64,000 nucleotides of DNA. Source: Fasciola hepatica (taxonomy: Eukaryota; Platyhelminthes; Trematoda; Plagiorchiida; Fasciolidae). Position 1 is the stretch's first letter, and each line of letters starts with the position of its first letter. The notes beneath the pieces were generated by a model. That model worked only from the letters and a program-made list of their open reading frames with translations. It did no database searches and had not been told where the DNA came from. This document shows positions 1-13,199 of the stretch, one piece after another. The DNA lies in contig CANUEZ040000020.1 of the NCBI GenBank assembly GCA_948099385.1, positions 6,976,501 to 7,040,500 of the forward strand. Reading direction: 5' to 3'. The translations under genes were made by a program, and so were the position numbers.

Positions 1-1170
1 CTCGTTCCATTATCCTAGATATAATGGGAGTGTGGTTTATGGGGCGGTAATTAGCAGGGTCATGTAAAGCACCCTTCTTATTGAGGGGAATGACAACGGA
101 AGTTTTCCACTGGGATGAAAAAATGCTTTGTGACATGGAGAGGTTAAATAAGTTCCTCAAAAGCATCACAATGTCCGGGCCACCAAGACAAAGCAGAGCT
201 GGTGGGATACCATCGGGTCCAGGGGGAGCCAGAGGCCGGGTGGTACTTAACAGCTTTATGAATTCGTTGACTGAGAATATTACGGTTGACAAGGTGTCGG
301 CATTCAAGGAGATGAGATCCTGGGTTGGACTATTGTGGTCTGTTATGAAGGCAGAAGCGAAGAAATTATTGAATGCCTCAGCGATTAACTGATGCAAGCT
401 AATATAAATGGTCTCTGATAGGAGCGAATATGGTATTTTGGTTATACAGCTGGGGTTACGAGTTTAAATAAGGCCGGAAAGGTGGGCTATTTTATTCGGC
501 TGGTTGAGAGCGTGCAGTTCTTGCTTCTCCAGCTTGTTCTCATTTTGGCTTAGTAGCTGGCTTGAGAGGTGTCTAAGGCAGAGGAAGACAGAAAGGTCGT
601 TGGTCCTTTCGTAGGCAAGCTGCAACTTCTCGAACTTACGTTGAAACTTTTGTTGTCGATAGGTCTTTCTCCCACTGAATTCGGTTATATCGGGAGATAT
701 GACGTTAAAAGAACAGAATAAGTTAGAGTACTTCACATCAGATGCCAGCTGAGGATCAGATGTTAGAAAGAATTCATCCCGGGTCTGATTACGCAGGATG
801 GTGGGTAAAGTATCCCAGTTTGCGTTTTGGAAAGATTTTCGATTTTGAGGACTTTCCAGGTGATGCGGTTGAACGGATAATTCACATGTTACGACCTTAT
901 GAACACAACCAGGAAGGTGGCCAAGGACATTTGCCTTTATATTTCGGAGGCTTAAAGTAAAGTTAAGGTCAAAAATATTGTTCCAACTGGTTAGTGATTT
1001 TATGTGCTGTGTCCATCCTCCAGCACGGACACATGAGATAAAATTGCATAACTTCGGAGAGGAATTCTGGGTTGTCCAGCAAACGCCAGGGAGGTTGAAG
1101 TCCCTCGCTATGATTTTAGCAGCTCGCGGGATTTCTGCTACGTGACAGAACGCACCGGTGATAGCATTCA
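1..1170 (-). mobile_element. 5'-truncated CR1/jockey-group LINE ORF2 (endonuclease to RT), runs off the left edge
   Basis: Read right to left, this is one protein frame from a non-LTR retrotransposon ORF2. It starts inside the APE-type endonuclease (DFNLPG near 1102-1085, usually GDFNLPG but here R for G; QH at about 1009; NIFDLNF at about 979-957). A linker of about 170 residues follows, then the start of reverse transcriptase: AEAFNNFF near 382, PPGPDGIPP near 224-200, QWKTSVVIPLNKKG near 112-70 and NYRPI at 53-39. The frame is open from 1189 to the window edge except for one TAA at 464-466. The endonuclease SDH site reads CVH (about 907-899), so its Asp is lost. The first ~100 endonuclease residues are absent, as in a 5'-truncated insertion. 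The upstream ATG at 1189 and six codons after it come from the neighbouring LINE A. The RT catalytic motifs lie outside the window. The TE identity is secure; the clade is inferred. Confidence 0.85.
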
Positions 1171-2201
1171 CGTCAAGCTTGGACGGCACACTCTAGAAGC
1201 AGTCCTACGTGGGTTGTGTAGAACGGCAACAGCTCCCACGGCTTACGCGAGGCAACAGTTCTCATTAGTCTTGAAATGGTATTACTTCATCTCTTTGCGG
1301 CTTCCAGGCACCGCCGCCCGGGTTTGAAGTCCGCAGTCATAAATGCCCCCACATGCTTTGCAGTATTTAAACTTTCCGAACGCACCATGATGCTACCATC
1401 CCAAGATTCTCTCAGGTTGACCTGAGGGATGTCCTCGGTGAGTTGCCTAAATTTGTTTGCTTTGAGTGAAGTCCCCCACTCCGTGAAACAACGACACGCC
1501 TCATAGTGGTCGTCCTGCGAGGCACTTTCCTCACGTTCTTCTTCCACTATAATAATGTCGGAAACAAACGAAGCGCAGGCAGTCCAGCTCACGAGCTAAG
1601 TCGTTTATATACAACAGAAGCAAGAAAGGTTCGAGTACCGGCCCTCTCGGAACTCCACTGGCAACCCTACCCATACTGGACTTGTATCCCTTCACCTCCA
1701 CACGAAATTCCCTCTTTCTGAGAAATTAGACTATCCAGCCATCCAACGATGGATCGCCCTCACAGGCTTTAAGCCTGTGATTTACTGAGCCAACGGCTTT
1801 TGCCAAATCCAAGCTACTGACCTCTACTTTCTTGCCTCCGTCAAGCCTTCTCTTGGCTTCTCGAAGGAGGCACATAGGATTAATCGTGCACGGTTTCTTC
1901 CTCATAAAACCATGCTGATATGCGCTAATCATTACGCTCCCGGATAGGAAAGTAGCCACTTGGTTTCGTAAAATTCTTTCTAGGGTCTTCAACACCACAG
2001 ACATCCGGCTTATTGGTCTATAGTTGGAAGCTCCCTGCCTGCCTCCACTCTGGTAGGCTGGCACCAATTGGGCCAGCCCCCAGTCACTTGGAACTTGACG
2101 GTCACACAGAAACTGGTTGAGTAGTTGTGAAAGAGGTTCGGCAGGCAGGCCGGGTAATGGCTTCGGCAAGGCTGGGCACGGTTCATCCGGGCCCGCCAAT
2201 G
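1170..2201 (-). repeat. Inverted repeat arm A, pairs with 48,844-49,875
   Basis: This is the partner of arm B in opposite orientation, about 46.6 kb away. The high-identity core is 1203-2143. One end (1170) coincides with the junction to the truncated LINE at the left edge; the other (about 2201) lies at the start of the RT domain. Confidence 0.9.
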
Positions 2202-2268
2202 ACCAAAAGTTTCTTTCAACGTGTTTTAGGCCCGTTTGTCCTCCCTGCCGGCGGGATATGGAGCACAA
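1171..2268 (-). pseudogene. LINE copy A: dead CR1-type reverse transcriptase
   Basis: Minus-strand reverse transcriptase fragment of a CR1-like LINE. Visible in order are AGPDE near 2190, NYRPISRMS near 2026-2000, motif A as LDLAKAVGSVNH (Asp codon at 1807-1809), then a TAA at 1726-1728 after DGWIV. The next segment, SGVPRGPVLEP...YINDL, lies at about 1660-1602. A frameshift follows, so motif C is read in another frame as FVSD (1568-1557), with the first catalytic Asp replaced by Ser. The C-terminal region (GSIMVRSE...FKPGRRCLEAAKR) runs to about 1287, and homology with copy B stops at 1170 where another LINE begins. The frame stays open upstream to 2268 (VERNFWSLAGPDE), but that part no longer matches copy B. 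Positions pair with copy B by the rule B = 51045 minus A. It cannot encode an active enzyme. Confidence 0.88.
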
Positions 2269-2319
2269 TCGCGAATGGCTTTTGCCCTACCCTGAAAAGA
2301 ATGAAAAAGGTAAGTAAGG

Positions 2320-5300
2320 CTCTGACCACCAACTCTAACCCGACTCAATACTTTACACTCAGACCGCCTTAAAAGGTAATATTTCCCAAAGGAGAGCCAC
2401 CGAACACGGAATCCCGCAACTTTGCAATTCCTATCCTGCTAGTTAATGATCTATTCCATCCGTTCCAACGGCTCCACCCGCCAAAGAATTCGGTGATTGC
2501 GGTAGAAACTTGTAAAAGCAACTTCTCCCGCTCGGCAGAATACCGTTCTCCATCACCGGGAGTCTGGTGCGCCAGTGCTCACCTGAATCCAATTCTCCAT
2601 GTGAGTTCCCCTCGAGCACCGGTTTTTCCTTACAAATTTGGGCCCTCTCCGCTCGAACCATGGCTTCCACAGCTTACGATTCCAACTAGGCACTTTCTAG
2701 CCGTAGCTCAACATCGCAGGACTAGACATCGTTTCTAGCGCAAAAAGCACAAGCAGGAGAGGAATTTTCTGAGGGGAAGTTTCCGGGGGCTTCAGGTGGC
2801 CGGTAGGCGATTGGGACCTTTCCACCTTTTTGTACATCGAGGGTGGCGAAATTACAAATTACGGTTCGAAGTAAAACCAAGGATCCGACAGCAGATAGGA
2901 ATTTTCGAATTCAAGTTTCTCTTTAGGCACAAAATCTTCCCGGCAGGTATGGAATCTAAACAGAGTAAACGGCACATAATTGATCCACTTCCCAAAGTTC
3001 AGAACAAAGTCATTTTCTGCTGCAGATGCCCGCTTCCCGCGGCGAGAATCGAACGAAATTGAGCACGACTCTCTTTATCGCAAGTCCCGCAATGGAGCCA
3101 CTCGAGAATCAGAACACCGATTGAGTGGTGCTTAAAGAATCGTCTGTGTTATCGGTGCGGTATCTGAATAATCCGTGCACAAGTGAAATGCAGTAGAACG
3201 CTCACTCGACCGTTTTTCGTCCCAGGCTGAGGTAGAGACGCATCCCAACAGCTTGATTACCGCCGCATGGTGCACGGGGGAGATAAAACCACGACTTTTG
3301 AGAACCAGACCAGATCTCATCAAACTGAGGCAACAGAAGGGCCTCTATGGCATCTGACTCTCTTTAAAGGGCGCAAACGGACACTCCGTTGAGCTGTTAT
3401 GTAAAACCATAGACGAATCCATTGCTTCCAGAATGTAAGGCAGGAAATAGTTCCGCTCACGGGAGGCAGAGGTATCATGAAGAGGGTGAGGGCCTGTGTT
3501 GAATTCGGACGAAAAAGGAACCTACGAAAGCCTTTCCATCAGTTAGCCGAGGTAGATTGAAAAACATTGAAAAGAGACAGCACTGGAGCGCTGCATAGTG
3601 GACTGAACGGAATGCCGCCTTCAGATCCAGGGAGAGGTGTTTTGGGCTAACGGAGGGCGTACTTATGTCCTGAAAGTCCCAGTCAATAAAACCTAGATTG
3701 GATGGTATATCCCATATGGGAAGCTCTAAAGGCCGCCGCTAACACGCGGTAAACGTATCCGGTGTAGCGCATGAAGTACTATGTTCCTCTGCTATCGGAG
3801 TCGGAGTTTAGTTTGCCTATGGCCTAAGGGTGTGAAGCTGGCAGAGACCACGGGACAGACAAGTATTAGTTTACATTTGGCGACCGACTAATTGCGTCTG
3901 TATGCGTGCGCGCATGTGCACAAGCTAGGACCAAGGACGAAAAGCGAAGAGGTTGGATACCGATCAAGATGGAGCCATTGATTGCACAAAAATCGGTGTG
4001 ACGAAGAAAATTAGCCGCTCTCAATCGCAGTCATTCTAGACGATATGAGGGGAATTCACTTCGTCTATCCCTTCACTGGGAGCAAGTTGAATGCGGGAAT
4101 AAGGTAAACACTTCCAGTCGAAAACTTCTGGATGGATAGCCGATGGCTGAGTCAGCTGCGGCGCAGGTTCAAGAACAATTTCAAAGGGGCAAGGACGATT
4201 AAGGAAAAGATAAAACGCGGTCATCCTAAGTCGATGGCAAGCTACCGCGTGCCACTTGAAGCCTTGGAATGCGTTCGGGAACACCCGCGGCAAAATATCC
4301 GAGCACTTGTAAGCTATTGTTATCAGTCATGGTCTTTCGTGGTCCTAATTTTATGGGAAAGTACTTTGAAACCATTTAGAAAACATCATTTGCAGTGAAT
4401 ATGCTTAGGTGACGCAGATGGCCACACTCAGTCGTGCACTTGGCACTCAGCCGCAATAATATAAGGCCCATTTTGTTTGGCAACGAAGCCACATTTTGAA
4501 TACTGGAAATGGGAAGCTGTCTATTTTACTGGCCTCTCTACAATCTCAGCTGACCTGTGACTGATTGATGTTGGCATAATACCAAATTACCGGCTGAGGC
4601 ACAAATTTGGGGAGGAAAAGTAATCTGATGTAACACTCTCGATGAAAAGTTCACAGGTATAATCAGTTAACATTTGGCTGATCCTCAATAGTGAGGTGAT
4701 TTCTAGAAGTGCTTCAAAATATTTTGGCTTCTATTGTGAGGGCAGTCATACAAGGTTCACTATCTCCCGCGTGGTTTGGAGGAGGAGAGCCTGCTCATGA
4801 CGCAATGGGTGTCAGCCAGTACCTCAATCGCATTTCAAGGGGACCTTGGGTTGGAGTGGACTGGCCACTTGAACGACTCCATGGTTCTCCCGATTCAAAT
4901 CATTAAGAACTCGTTCTGCGGTCCAACTTTGCAGAAAGCGTACATCAAAAAAGACAAGGAACCCTGGAAGGCTTCAAAACTGTGTCAAGATGCTATCTAA
5001 AAAAACAACTAAGAACGTGGGTGAAGGTGGAGACGTCTTGCTTGAAATCAACGATATAGTGAGGACAAGTACCCGGATAGCTTCATGAACACCAATTTCG
5101 AATTACATTTATTTTATCTCTTTTTTTGTCGATGTGCATGTCACGGTTAAGAAGCAAAACTCGCCTTGTTATTTTACTTACTATTGGCACAAAAACTTTT
5201 AACCAATGAACAGTAGATGGAACGGTCGACATTCCCTCAGACATCGTACTGGTAACAAAATAGATTTGAAGAATTTTGAAGAAGTGGGCAAATTATATTT

Positions 5301-8300
5301 AGTTTTGCTGCCCCGCTATCACTTTCATCACTTCTGTATAAAATGACCTGGTTATCTTGAAATGGTTCAGCAAAGTTATGTCACGATCCTTTTGTGCCTT
5401 CAGTACTGGAGGAATAGACTTCATTATCAAGGGGCCTTTCTTTTTGAGGGGCAAACCTTGGGGTGGTGCGATAATTTGACTCATCCTGACGAAACTGATA
5501 AAGATTGTGATCGACTAGTGTTAGCATCAAGCAGCTCTAACGATCTGCGCATTTGTCTGGATTAGTAAGCCAAACGACCATATCGCTTGCAGTACCGGAC
5601 ATTGAAATACGTAAAATGTTTGTTGGAAAAGATGTTCATCGTGAGTAAAGTCACTGATGAACAAGCAAAGTCCCACAACCACCAATCACATTGCGTGAGC
5701 GGTGAGTATTAGTATTTCTGCCTATGCACCGCTAACCAGCTGGAGACAACCCTGCTTCAACTGCGCAATATCTGGAAAAGGCATCCACGGATCAGGCATG
5801 AGACAACTAGTCCACAGTTTCCTACCAGCTTTTATCATCCACTGCATCACAATCCTTGATGCAAATGGATATTTCGTCTGTGCCTAGTCATTGACTTGCA
5901 CCCGCATAGTTGATAAATGCAAGTTCCACCTATGCTTTTCATAGCAGCTTCAGACAGATTTTCGAATCACAGAGAAAAAGGTTTAATTACATCATCATTG
6001 GTATGAAATGAATAGGCTTGACGTCCGTTTTTCTAATTTCAAACATCAGTTGTATGAACTTCAGGTTGTGTCGTCCAAGCCAGTGGTAATAGTAAGTGGC
6101 GGCTTATAATTTATTGCCGACCAAAAATCATTCTGTTTATTCTCACCAGTGCTTGGACATCTTGGGCTGTCCCGAACGCGTTGTAAAGCTTCATTTGGCA
6201 CTCATTAGCGTATTATAGTTTTCTACTGACGGCTTCCTATTTTGTCCTCAATCGGTCTCGTCCTTTCAGGATTCACTCTTCTTTTTCAATCAGCGTTGGC
6301 TAATAGATGGAACGGAGTTCTTGCCTACGGAGATTTTTTTTCCGTACTCACCAGATATTTGACGTTGTCACTGCTTATCCTCTGCAGTTCTTCCTTCCTG
6401 ACTCCATAAATGAAGCAAGTCCAAGAGTAGCGTTATCCTGTCTGACAACAGTGGTTTTAAGCTCTCTTCAAGCGGCAAACTGTCTGAAGCTAAGCAGAAG
6501 GTCTAGAGCCTCGGAGTGAAGTTTGGGGCCCCACATGGGAACACCTGGAGTTGCTGCTCCCGCTCCATAGGTTGCTGACTCAGCGACAAGAGGTACTAGT
6601 AGCTGTTGCTGTAGACACTCGTCGAACCACTTTAACGAGCAGCACGCTCAGGGCTGCTGGCTGGGGTCCGATCAAGTTGGGCATGCTCAGCTTTCTTGCT
6701 CAAACAGATGTTAAAGCAAGCCTGACCAAGGTCACTAGGTGTCGAACCGTCCGAGATATTAAAAAAAAAACACAAAGCGCAGCTTGTGATTGGAGGGTGG
6801 TGTTTTGACATCGTATGTGGTCTTTCTCGCGTGTTTTAGAGGGTCCACACTGTTCGGGAAAGCTTCTCTCCCACAAATCATTGCCGAGATATTCAAACCC
6901 AAGGCCAGCTTTGTCTATCTTGTTTGGCTGTAGAAATGTTTAAAATTCACCTTGAACCCAGTGGCACGCAACAGAAAACCGCAAAACTACTGTAAACCTC
7001 GATTTTGGCTGTATCAGCTGTTTTGTATTATCCTGCAAGGTAACAAGCAGTACATAAGCAGCGGACCATCACTGCACATTCGTCTTTCGTCTGGCGGCAA
7101 ATGCACGGCTGGGGTGAATACCTTATCTTCCTCTTTCTTATCGTGATGTGTGCTGTTCCGGGTCAAGTTGCCAGTCGTAGTTCAAGGGTTTGGAACGGGG
7201 CTAACCAGTCGTACAATACTTATGAGCTGCCGTAGCTTCCTCACACTGTGGAGAAGCTGATAGTCCTCACATCATGCCCGAAGCCAGCAATACTTGGATG
7301 GCTCAAAATTGTGGAATTCCCTGAGACTAGAAGAGCAGCCAGCTGGGGGCAGTGAACCCGTGAAAGGGTACTAGGAGGGCGGTTATCCTGGCGGCTACGG
7401 CAAACAAAGCTAAGTTTGAAATACAAAAGCCACATTCTACGAAGCGGGAATATTTCGGCGTTCATCTTGCTAGAATTTGGTTAGTTCTGAATGAACAGAA
7501 CCGATTCCCGTTCAGGAATCCGCTTGGAATAGTTTTCTAGTAGGTGCGTACGCCCCTACTTTAGGGATTAAACTCAAGCACATGCTGTCTATTCAGCAGC
7601 TTACTGGTACCCTTCAAGGGAAGAAAGCCCTTGGGAACAAAGCGACCGTTTATCATCTCGATTGTGTTTGGTTGAAGTTTGTTGTTTTGGGTGCCCCTGT
7701 CTCTGATGCAAAGAAGACGTCCTTTTCGGAAAAGGTGAACGCTGCATTCTAAAGCTTACCTTCCTACGGGTGGAAGGCGCCAAAAGTGAAATGATTTATC
7801 CCATTGGAGAACCAAAGGGTCCAGAGCGAACGACACAAAGGTACACCAACCATCACTCGAGGAGAATGGGCGCCATTGGGCCGTTTCAGTTCCCGTGAGC
7901 ACTAAGCGCCATTCAAGATGGGTGTGATAGAGCTTTTTCAAAATTCAAAGCCCGGCCGGCCAGTCGTACATTGAGCGATAACCATCTCCTGGAAGTTTGG
8001 AATAACTGCATTCTTCTCATCTGCTTCTTTTGTTTCTACAGACCACCAATGTACATGGCAGCATTGTTACCGCAAACGGTGACGCGCTCAAACCAGCAAA
8101 GTGGATTCTAGGTTCTCGTTTATAATAAGGTAACCACGATGCCTTCAAAACAAGCTTGGTCGTCAACAACCCCATGCAGAAGGCGTGGTTATTGGTAAAT
8201 CCATCCTGACCTCTTAAAGGGGGGCGATTTTTGCCTTCACTCTTCACAGGGACATCGTGGTACGCGCCGCTTTGATAAGTGAATTGAAAGCTTCGTACTG

Positions 8301-11217
8301 GGCTATTTTATGGATCGCATCTATTCGGGTACTCGGGTGCTCTGACTACCCGAGTGCAGCTGGGCTGTACGCCACTAAACGCGCCCCCAGGTCGCCAAAA
8401 AAGGGATGGCTTTCTTTACGGGGGTTATCCGCAAGTAAGGTGAACACTGGGTCACCAAAATAAAAAGTAGCGGACGATCAGCGACTATGCTAGTACAAAC
8501 TGCAGCATTTCACCTGGCATGCATTCTCCCTTATAAAACACCACATATTCACTGGGAGAGCACTGCAGCGCAGCGACTGCGATCAACCGCTAAATATATA
8601 AATAGCCCTTTTTCTTGATACAACTACTCGAATAGGTTTTCTCGGAAGATTCGGATGAGCCGCATAATAAGGCCCCAGCTTCCCCGGAATGATCCTTTGG
8701 CCCACGCACTGTATTCAGTTGCGCAGAGGCTGATATGCATCCTCAAACGAAGAAGCCGGATGAGGTACCGTCAGCTGACTTCGCATTAAGAGTTGTCGAT
8801 CGAGTAATACAGCTGTCAGTATAGGAGCTAGGGATATTGCCTCCTACATATTCCCGAGAACCCTCAGCATTGTTTCCAGGAACATACACTCTAACCTCGC
8901 CACCTCGTTCCCGGTAGGCGACATTAGTGGCGCTCCAGTGGTCCAGGTTATGAGAGCGGAGAGTAATAAGCAACTTTGGGGAACAGGCTTATAAGGTTTG
9001 CTGGGATGTACGAAAACCATGAGACCTGCGTAGCCAAGGTTTCATAATGAGGACGCAAAAACTACAACACCAAAGATGCTTAGCCCTCATGAGTCCAGGT
9101 ATTTTTGGCAATGCGCATGAAAGTTCCAGCAGAGAACTTTCTGGCTTTATTATAGAGGACCAGTAGACATATTCGAGAGACGCGGAGTAGCGTACACCGA
9201 TAGCAATTAGGCTAAAAAAGTAAGCATGGCTTAAGAAACGATTTCCGCAGGAGTTGTCTGGGAAGGTTTCAAAGTTTTCTCACAGAAAGTTACTCTGTTT
9301 GTGGTGTAAGCAACAACCAACTGGAATAACAGTTGACCAAGGATTATTTCCATGAAAACTTGCGAGAGTAAATTGCGCGCTCTCAGAGGCGCGACGTCCT
9401 GTTCATGGCCGAAGCTGCAATTGTCACGCAGGTCCCCTGGATGAGCCAACATGGTATATTCTGAGTCAACTTGACCTTAGTCAAAGCTTTGAGAAAGTCA
9501 CAACCTGCTCACTATGACAGACTTTAGCAGAACAGTCCCTGTCAGTACCTAAAGGGGAAACACTTCAACGGTGGTTGCAATTCGCAGCAAACTGACCACT
9601 TCTAAGCGGGGTGCGGCAAACGACACGGGCCACATTCTGGTTTGTTTACACATCAAAATCTAGTTATCAACACATCCTAATAATAATCGTAGCGATAAAT
9701 TTAAAGTCCTCGACCGCGGCCTAGGTGCACGCATGGAAGAATGGTCAGGGCACTATCAGGCCTCTTCACCGACTGACGTAAAGTCACCGTCCTGGAAAAG
9801 CCAGGTGAATGCCCAGTGTAGAGAAGCGCAACAGCCGCTCGATCCTCCCGCTGACCAAAGTGCCAACGGACTCAACCCCAGTAAAACCACGCCGGATGAC
9901 GTTCAAGCCGGAGTTTAGAGAAGGTACCTAAATGTTCTAGTGAAAACCAAGGGAAGCTTACATCACTGGGTCTCTAGGATGACGATAAGGGCCCCCGGCA
10001 TTTGGTCAATAAACTTGTGTGTGCTGAAGAATATGATGTCTTTTAAGTACTGCACTCCAGGAAATAATTAGGCGCTCAGCTTCGGCAGCCGATGAAACCG
10101 GCCGACGAAGAATGATCTGGACGCAGTATTGCCTTTAAAATCTTCCCTACAACGCATACTGAACAGAACCGATCTTCAGCAATCCCCTAAAGTACACGAA
10201 GCCCGGATGTCAGGAAGTGAGACAAGGAGAAACTGAGGAGGTAAAAGACATCTAAGAATGGGGTATTGGGCCAAGTTAGCTAAAAAGTGAAGGATGCCGC
10301 GGAGGACGGCGAATTTGGCGGGCTATTCCACCCGTTTTTATGACAAGATGGACGGGACTTGACAGCTACAGTGGCTGAGATGTCCAAGAATGATACTATG
10401 ACAATCGATTTTTCCCCTCAGCCAAAGCCACTTGTAGAACGCATGAAAGTGAACAGGAGGTTGCATGATATCTTAATTTTGGAGGGGTTTTCGATTGGCG
10501 AGCCATCGACTCTTGTTACTCGGATTTGGGTCATTTCATATAAGTGAACAACTTCTGGTATGAATGGAAAACTTCCCACCGGCTGGATATTGAGTTTGAA
10601 AGACATGACAGGAACTCTGATTGGGGAAAGTCATCAACGGGACATCTCAGGGATCTGTGGTAGGCCAGCTACTGCATATCTCAAAAGACATGCTCCTTCC
10701 TTGACATATCAGGTCATTACTAAAAAGGGGTTCCAATAAATGTAGGGCACCACTTCCCACCTCTTGGTAAAGGCGATCGCACCCTCAAAGGGCTCGACAG
10801 GTCTGCGAATAGGCCTCTACCGCAATCGGAAATCAAGGTTTCTGGATCACTCAGAGGGACCAATTTTGGTCAAGATGATGCAATACTCCCCTCTCAGATG
10901 GAGTTGGCCCACCTGAGGAGGTCTGTTGATAAGACGGTGGGAAACCTCAGAGAACTGACACACGTAGTTGATAGGCTGTGCTTCTCTAGAATGCGGCTTC
11001 CGCAAGCAGTTAAGCGGCCCTTCCTACTTCCCATCAGTTGCATTCAAGACGAAAGCGCAGGGCTTATTGCCTTGCATGAAGACACCTCCGGCATTTGAAG
11101 CAATGAAATTCGGGGGTACTCGCAAACCATACAAAGAAAAGTAGAGTCCTGTGAAAAATGCTTCTTTACCGTACTTTTAGTATGCTCTACGAAGCATATG
11201 GACATCTTAAGGCAGAC
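2320..11217. other. Non-coding stretch with no recognised gene or element
   Basis: I find no reading frame here with a family motif I know. The longest frames are about 60-90 codons, overlap on both strands and show no conserved signature, as expected by chance. No tRNA, long terminal repeat, tandem array or transposase motif is visible. Very old transposon remnants too diverged for me to recognise could be present. Confidence 0.5.
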
Positions 11218-12115
11218 TTAAGCCTGATCCGAGTCAGGGGAGTGCTCCAGTACGAACAGCGTTCCTGTATGCAACCCAACCTTTTGTGACTCATTGCGGT
11301 GTGGTCTATCTAGGACTCGAAGAGGGCTGAAGCCACATGGCATAGGGGCGATTAGGAAGTCTGAAGTTTGTACCGACGAGGAGCAGGCGGTGCTCTGAGC
11401 GAAGAGCCAAAAACCGTTCCCTACTTTCTGAACGACAGGAGTCGAGGCCAAAATTGCCTCCCGAATGCGTCTGTTTGAAGACATCCTACTGAACCTAGCA
11501 TTCGTGTCTCCAGCTAAATTCATGAAGTAGCGGCGTTCCGCTGTACGTAGGAGTTCACTTACCTTTTGGTGGAAGGCGGCTTTGATCGAATCTTGGGCTG
11601 CAGCCTGAAAGGGCATAAGCCGAGACGACGGACAAATTGTCTCTCGGCACGGCGTTCGCTTAAGTTGCACGAACCAGTGAGTCTCACCGCGAACAAGCCA
11701 CTGTCAACTGGGATCCGGTCATGTATCACAGCCTCAGCCTTCTCTAAGGGAGTTACACCTGAACCAGCAAGACCAACAACCGCACCCTCGGGCACCCAGG
11801 AAAAAGCAAGTGAATCTTTACAGTATAGGGTGGGGACACCAATCGAGCGACCGAGTTGGAGTCTTGTATGTGAGTCCCTTGAATGCAATACACGTCGATA
11901 GCAAGGGCCTCCGGCGTATTGGCTAAAAGCTTCTGTTGCCCCATGAGCCTCAGCTTTCGCACATCAAAAGTGGCCGGTTTAAAAAGAAGCCTGTGGAGAA
12001 TAAGAGCATCAACTGAAGGAAGCGGGTTTCGTGAGAGGTGGATATTAGACAAAGGGGGAAGCAAGAGAACAGGAACAGGACTTACCTCAAAGATACTACA
12101 GCAAGAACGGTCCAA
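11218..12115 (-). pseudogene. RTE-type retrotransposon endonuclease fragment, frameshifted
   Basis: Minus-strand N-terminal part of an RTE-clade ORF2 (APE-type endonuclease), spread over three overlapping frames. ATFDVRKL at about 11974-11950 corresponds to the usual start of the nuclease domain; IDVYCIQGTHIQDS at about 11899-11858 carries the region around the catalytic Glu, here Gly. IPVDSGLFAVRLTGSC (about 11711-11667) is in a second frame, and NLAGDTNARF (11520-11491, the GDxNA motif) in a third. The frame stops after PDSDQA at 11218, so the SDHA signature has lost its catalytic His. Two frameshifts and the missing Glu and His make it inactive. I recognise no linker or RT downstream (below 11218), so the copy seems truncated there. 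It belongs to the same broad family as the longer copy at 40.56-43.5 kb. Confidence 0.8.
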
Positions 12116-13199
12116 TGCGGTTCTCGAAGGACATAAAAAGGTTTATGTGCAGGTGTGAGGTGCGGAAGTAGAGCTATCAAAGCGGACGTACCGCCTGAGA
12201 GAATCAGAGCGATCATATTTTTGTAGGGGGTGGCGAGAGTGTAGTAGGAGGCTCATCGGCAACATGTTTGACTTTGTGGGTTATTGCATCACTCGGAAGC
12301 CCAGTCCAGCGTAGGTTTTTTATTCTAGGATGCAACGCTAGCCTTTGGGAAACCAATTGCTTCTTGCGAGGTACCAGTGTAGTCACAGGTAAGCCGGTCC
12401 ACTTGCTTCTTATGGGGATCTCTGAGAGCCGGTGGCAGGTTACCTCCTTATAGGCCCTCCGGATAAGGCCAAACGGCCTGAGTGCCCAGTACATCTCTCC
12501 GCCACGGAGGCTGGTGGAAAGCGTTGTGCGCTTTATGCGCCATCCATGATTGGTTTGGAATCAGCTTTTAGCATGACATTGTATCTGGACGGCGGGACAA
12601 AACCTCCTCGTAAGCACTCGACGGGTTTCACGGTTATCGCCGCCAATCAGGTATGCGTATCCGGTACTCTTCTGTCCATCCAGCCCTATACTTGAGCACT
12701 TCACAATTGGTTTACAGCTGTAATCTTATTTGAATTGAATGGGGCGTGCCTGGACGGGGATTCCGTTTTTAGAATCCCATGGTGATGCTTCCAAAGACAG
12801 TTCCTAGGTTAACGCTGCCATGCTACTCATATCCTCGTTCTGAAAGTCAGCTGTGTTAACCAACGAATAAAATCTATAAGAATCACCGTGTGATTCTGAA
12901 AATGGACTCTCTATCCATGCACGTTCTATTCGATTCAAATGAGATTACAGCTCTAGCCAACTTCCTCAGATGGGCTACCAGTTAGCCTGCCCGGCGGGGA
13001 AAGCCAGGCTTTCGCCTTCGCCCCCACACTTTTGTGAAAACACCCCCGCTGCTTGGAGGCATTCTGTGTAACTTCCTCGGCAGGGGCTTAATTGGATGCT
13101 CGGTCATTTGGGAGCACTTCGAGAATCATTCATTGCTGGTAGCCAACCGAGAGCCTGAGACGCACACCCCCGAAGGTACTGGGACGTTCTGGAGGCAAT
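12116..13199. other. Unassigned interval
   Basis: Frames of 60-93 codons occur on both strands (for example 12213-12494 minus and 12432-12695 plus), but none carries a motif I recognise. The part nearest 12.1 kb could be 5' sequence of the adjacent RTE fragment; I cannot show this. Confidence 0.4.

Noticed and set aside
81..392. 103-codon plus-strand frame at the left edge
   Set aside because: It is the antisense of an open LINE RT frame with clear RT motifs on the minus strand.
3040..3060. tRNA B-box-like GTTCGATTC on the minus strand
   Set aside because: No A-box, acceptor stem or cloverleaf arms at the right spacing.
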